Positions 61,609 to 64,000 of a stretch of 64,000 nucleotides of DNA are shown one piece after another. The translations under genes and the position numbers were made by a program. The stretch comes from Streptomyces sp. ALI-76-A (GTDB lineage Bacteria; Actinomycetota; Actinomycetes; Streptomycetales; Streptomycetaceae). The stretch covers positions 7,564,001-7,628,000 of the forward strand of contig NZ_JASVWB010000002.1 of NCBI RefSeq assembly GCF_030287445.1, in the 5' to 3' direction. The stretch's first letter is position 1, and each line of letters begins with the position of its first letter. A model generated the notes under the pieces. That model was not told the DNA's origin. It saw only the letters and a list, made by a program, of their open reading frames with translations, and searched no databases.

Positions 61609-63081
61609 ATGCGGCGGTTCAGGATCGCGATGTCCCGACAGACGCCAATGCCCATGGGGCACCATCCCATCTACCGTGAGGAAACGCGGGCGCGCTGGTA
61701 CCGCCCGTTCTCGGTGTGCGTGGACCTCCTTGCCGCGGCTCTGCCGGTCGCGGCGACGATCGTGGAGGTCCGCGAACCCCATCCACTGCGCCTGGCGGCC
61801 ATCGCGGCGCTGCTGTGGCCGCTGATCGGGGTGGTGAGCAAGCGGTACACGTTCTGGGCCTGGGGTGACGGCGGCGGCCTCCGGGCCGTCGTACGGGACT
61901 GGCTGGTTCTGGTCGGCGCCCTGGCGACGCTCCGTGTGGTCTGCGGACTGGACAGCGTGCCCGCTGAGGCGTTCACGGCGCTGATTCCCGCGCTGGTCCT
62001 CACGGGCCTCTGCCAGAAGGTGATCCACCGTCATCTGCTGAGGGCCCGCCGGGAGGCCCGCGCTCTGCGCCACGTGGTGGTCGTCGGTGAACCCCCGACG
62101 GTCGACGCCGTGGTCGAGCAGCTCGCCCAGCGCACCGACCACGAGTACGTCATCGTCGGAGCCTGCCCGGTGGGCGAGGGCGAGGTGCGCTCGGGGGTGC
62201 CGGTCTGCGTGCGGCTGCCCTGCGAGGAACCCGGGACACCCGAGGCGGACGCCGTGGCCGTGCTCGGGGCAGCCGACCAACTCGCGGTCGACCTGGTCTT
62301 CGTGGCACCGGGCCGCCACATGTCCGGCGAGCGCGTGCGCCGGCTGTCCTGGACGCTGCACGACCGGGGCCGCTCGCTCGTGGTGCTGCCCGGCATCGTC
62401 GACGTGGCACGCCGACGGGTACGGCTGACCTCGGCGGCCGGTCTCACCCTGCTGCACATCACACCGCCGCCGCAGCGCGGCGCGCACACGCTGGCGAAGG
62501 CCGCCGTGGACCGGATGGGCGCCCTGGTGCTGATCGTCCTGCTGTCACCGCTGCTGCTCGGACTGGCGCTGGCCGTCCGGTTCGGCTCACCCGGCCCGGT
62601 CCTCTACCGTCAGACCCGGGTCGGCTGGAACATGACGCAGTTCGTCATGTGGAAGTTCCGCACGATGGTGGTCGACGCGGACCGGCTCAAGATCGGGCTG
62701 GAGGCGGAGAACGAGAACGACGGGCACATGTTCAAGATGCGCCGGGACCCCCGGGTCACCCCCGTGGGGCGCGTCCTTCGCCGGTTCTCGCTGGACGAAC
62801 TGCCCCAGCTGTTCAACATCCTGTTCGGCCACATGTCCCTGGTGGGTCCACGCCCGCCGCTGCCTGAGGAGGTCGTCCACTACGACGGCACCGAGATGCG
62901 CCGGCTCCGCGTCAAACCGGGCCTGACCGGCCTGTGGCAGGTGAGCGGACGGTCGGACCTGTCCTGGCGGGAAACGGTCGCGCTCGACCTGCGCTACGTC
63001 GACAACTGGTCGCTGGCCGGGGACATGAACGTGATGGCGCGCACCGTCCGCGCGGTGCTGGACGGCCAGGGCGCCTACTGA
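61609..63081 (+). CDS. Exopolysaccharide priming glycosyltransferase (polyprenyl glycosylphosphotransferase)
   Basis: A 490-residue membrane enzyme that transfers a sugar-1-phosphate to undecaprenyl phosphate. Four N-terminal helices (about 35-145) and a CoA-binding_3-like Rossmann region (about 150-270) precede another helix (about 303-325) and the conserved catalytic domain, with VLYRQTRVGWNMTQFVMWKFRTM, DELPQLFNILFGHMSLVGPRP and KPGLTGLWQVSGRSDLSW, each shown here only in part. ATG 61609 follows GAGGGGAGAG. It is the first gene of an exopolysaccharide cluster that continues past the window; an AT-rich region upstream contains an imperfect dyad GTGGTGAT/ATCACAT. Confidence 0.92.
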   Translation: MRRFRIAMSRQTPMPMGHHPIYREETRARWYRPFSVCVDLLAAALPVAATIVEVREPHPLRLAAIAALLWPLIGVVSKRYTFWAWGDGGGLRAVVRDWLVLVGALATLRVVCGLDSVPAEAFTALIPALVLTGLCQKVIHRHLLRARREARALRHVVVVGEPPTVDAVVEQLAQRTDHEYVIVGACPVGEGEVRSGVPVCVRLPCEEPGTPEADAVAVLGAADQLAVDLVFVAPGRHMSGERVRRLSWTLHDRGRSLVVLPGIVDVARRRVRLTSAAGLTLLHITPPPQRGAHTLAKAAVDRMGALVLIVLLSPLLLGLALAVRFGSPGPVLYRQTRVGWNMTQFVMWKFRTMVVDADRLKIGLEAENENDGHMFKMRRDPRVTPVGRVLRRFSLDELPQLFNILFGHMSLVGPRPPLPEEVVHYDGTEMRRLRVKPGLTGLWQVSGRSDLSWRETVALDLRYVDNWSLAGDMNVMARTVRAVLDGQGAY

Positions 63082-63086
63082 GGACA

Positions 63087-63130
63087 CCCGTCGGGGCGTG
63101 CCGTCGGACCGGACGGCACGCCCCGACGGG
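63087..63130 (+). terminator. Perfect 19-bp hairpin after the priming transferase
   Basis: Arms 63087-63105 and 63112-63130 are exact reverse complements with a 6-base loop, five bases after the stop codon. Downstream cluster genes would need their own promoter or readthrough. Confidence 0.85.
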
Positions 63131-63247
63131 CCGATCCTCCATCCAGGCAGGTCTGCCGCCAACACGCGGTGATCGCGGATGATCCGTCCCGGGGGCCGTG
63201 AAGGATCGCGGACGTGGACGTCTTGGCCCCATGGAAGGGACACCGTC

Positions 63248-63901
63248 ATGGCACAGACCACAGCCGCACAGTCCGCGGCCGCTCCGAACCCGGACCCGGG
63301 TGGCACCGTCGAGCAAGCGGTCCAACGGCTCCGAGCGGCTCGGTCCCTGCGGGGCTTCACCGGTGCCGGCTACGACAAGGGGCGGTCGCTGCCGGTCCAG
63401 GCGGCCTGGTTCGCCGCCCTGCATCTGTTCTTCGTCAAGTGGTGGTTCCCGGCACGACTGCGGCCGGTCCTGCTGCGTGCCTTCGGCGCCCGTGTCGGCC
63501 GCCGGGTGCTGATCCGTCGAGGGGTGCGGATCCACTGGCCGTGGAAGCTGGACATCGGTGACGACGTGTGGGTCGGCGAGGACGCGTGGATCCTCAACCT
63601 CGAACCGGTCACGATCGGCAGCGACGTGTGCGTCTCGCAGGCGGCGCTGTTGTGCACGGGCAGCCACCTGCGTCGTTCCGCCACGTTCGAGTTCGACAAC
63701 GGTCCCGTCCGGCTGGAGCCGGGCAGCTGGGTCGCGGCCCGCGCGGTCGTGCTGCGCGGCGTCACCGTCGGCCGGGACGCGGTGGTGGGCGCCGGGGCCG
63801 TCGCCCACCAGGACCTCGCACCGGGGTCGGTCCTGGTCGCGCGCGGTGCCTCGGCCGTGGTCGCGTCCGCGTCCGCGTCGGCCAGGGGAGTCACGGCATG
63901 A
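63248..63901 (+). CDS. WcaF-like sugar O-acetyltransferase (left-handed beta-helix)
   Basis: A 217-residue acetyltransferase of the colanic-acid WcaF/serine-acetyltransferase type. The N-terminal helix-rich part includes KGRSLPVQAAWFAALHLFF; from about residue 75 hexapeptide repeats form the left-handed beta-helix (RVLIRRGVRIHWPWKLDIGD, VTIGSDVCVSQAALLCTG, VVLRGVTVGRDAVVGAGAV, each within limits). It probably decorates the exopolysaccharide made by the flanking enzymes. ATG 63248 follows GGAAGGG. Its stop overlaps the start of the glycosyltransferase (ATGA). Confidence 0.88.
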   Translation: MAQTTAAQSAAAPNPDPGGTVEQAVQRLRAARSLRGFTGAGYDKGRSLPVQAAWFAALHLFFVKWWFPARLRPVLLRAFGARVGRRVLIRRGVRIHWPWKLDIGDDVWVGEDAWILNLEPVTIGSDVCVSQAALLCTGSHLRRSATFEFDNGPVRLEPGSWVAARAVVLRGVTVGRDAVVGAGAVAHQDLAPGSVLVARGASAVVASASASARGVTA

Positions 63902-64000
63902 GACTGGTCCACGTGGTCACGCTCGTCAGCGACGACGGGGCCTTCGGCGGCCCGACGAGCGTGGCCGTCGCCCAACTGGAGGAGTGCGCCGCACGAGGTC
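63898..64000 (+). CDS. GT4-like glycosyltransferase, N-terminal fragment
   Basis: The first 34 codons only. MRLVHVVTLVSDDGAFGGP followed by TSVAVAQLEECAARG resembles the N-terminus of GT4 glycosyltransferases, including WcaI/WcaL-type exopolysaccharide enzymes, where the glycine-rich turn binds the sugar nucleotide. It overlaps the acetyltransferase by four bases, so it belongs to the same unit. The remainder lies beyond the window. Confidence 0.7.
   Translation, partial: MRLVHVVTLVSDDGAFGGPTSVAVAQLEECAARG

Overview
The window is chromosomal DNA of a Streptomyces. It is very GC-rich, with GTG and TTG starts, ATGA or GTGA gene overlaps, long GC hairpins at gene ends, many secreted and lipoproteins, and family combinations typical of the genus. 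From about 7.7 kb to 53.8 kb the content and order (WS/DGAT, SCO0930-family lipoprotein, RmdA-type c-di-GMP enzyme, second Sdh set, OlsB/OlsA) match, from memory, the Streptomyces coelicolor SCO0958 to SCO0920 interval read backwards. Species assignment is inference; no alignment was run.

Layout. 0-11 kb: an M23 peptidase tail, a DMT permease, a FhuF-like 2Fe-2S protein, GlgM/GlgA and GlgC (alpha-glucan precursors), a secreted PA14-GH2 glycosidase with a LacI-type operator and a TTA codon, a wax ester/DGAT acyltransferase, and an odd SDR carrying a zinc ribbon. 11-17 kb: a small acidic peptide gene beside a decayed GNAT gene, an amidase, a lipoprotein hydrolase, an AlkZ-like DNA glycosylase and a FadR-type regulator. 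17-25 kb: a tightly coupled operon for import and non-phosphorylative oxidation of an L-fucose-type sugar. 25-31 kb: a lipase-maturation-factor-like membrane protein, a DUF6777 lipoprotein, a PAS-GAF-PP2C-HATPase phosphatase and an Fpg/Nei glycosylase. 31-35.4 kb, all on the minus strand: ECF sigma, an unknown protein, a zinc anti-sigma, then a coupled EACC1-caspase pair, which is the best candidate for a poorly described conflict or cell-death system. 35.6-43 kb: cell-envelope genes (CapA-like, polysaccharide deacetylase, class F sortase, two related anchored proteins, one with an LQETG sorting signal, and a DUF4239 plus proline-rich pair) and a 30-bp tandem repeat.

43-54 kb: the SCO0930-type lipoprotein whose stop codon carries a MITE insertion, a methyltransferase coupled to rmdA, LysR divergent from sdhCAB, and the ornithine-lipid genes olsB-olsA, with an IS481 element inserted exactly at the olsA stop codon. 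54.8-64 kb: a TetR/EamA divergent pair with duplicated operators, an LLM oxidoreductase, an RlaP-like nucleotidyltransferase, a zinc-free L32 paralog with a Zur-like box next to a thioredoxin-like ferredoxin, a secreted beta-helix protein, a HAD phosphatase, dodecin, and the start of an exopolysaccharide cluster (priming glycosyltransferase, acyltransferase, GT4 running off the end).

No tRNA, rRNA, CRISPR array or replication origin was seen.
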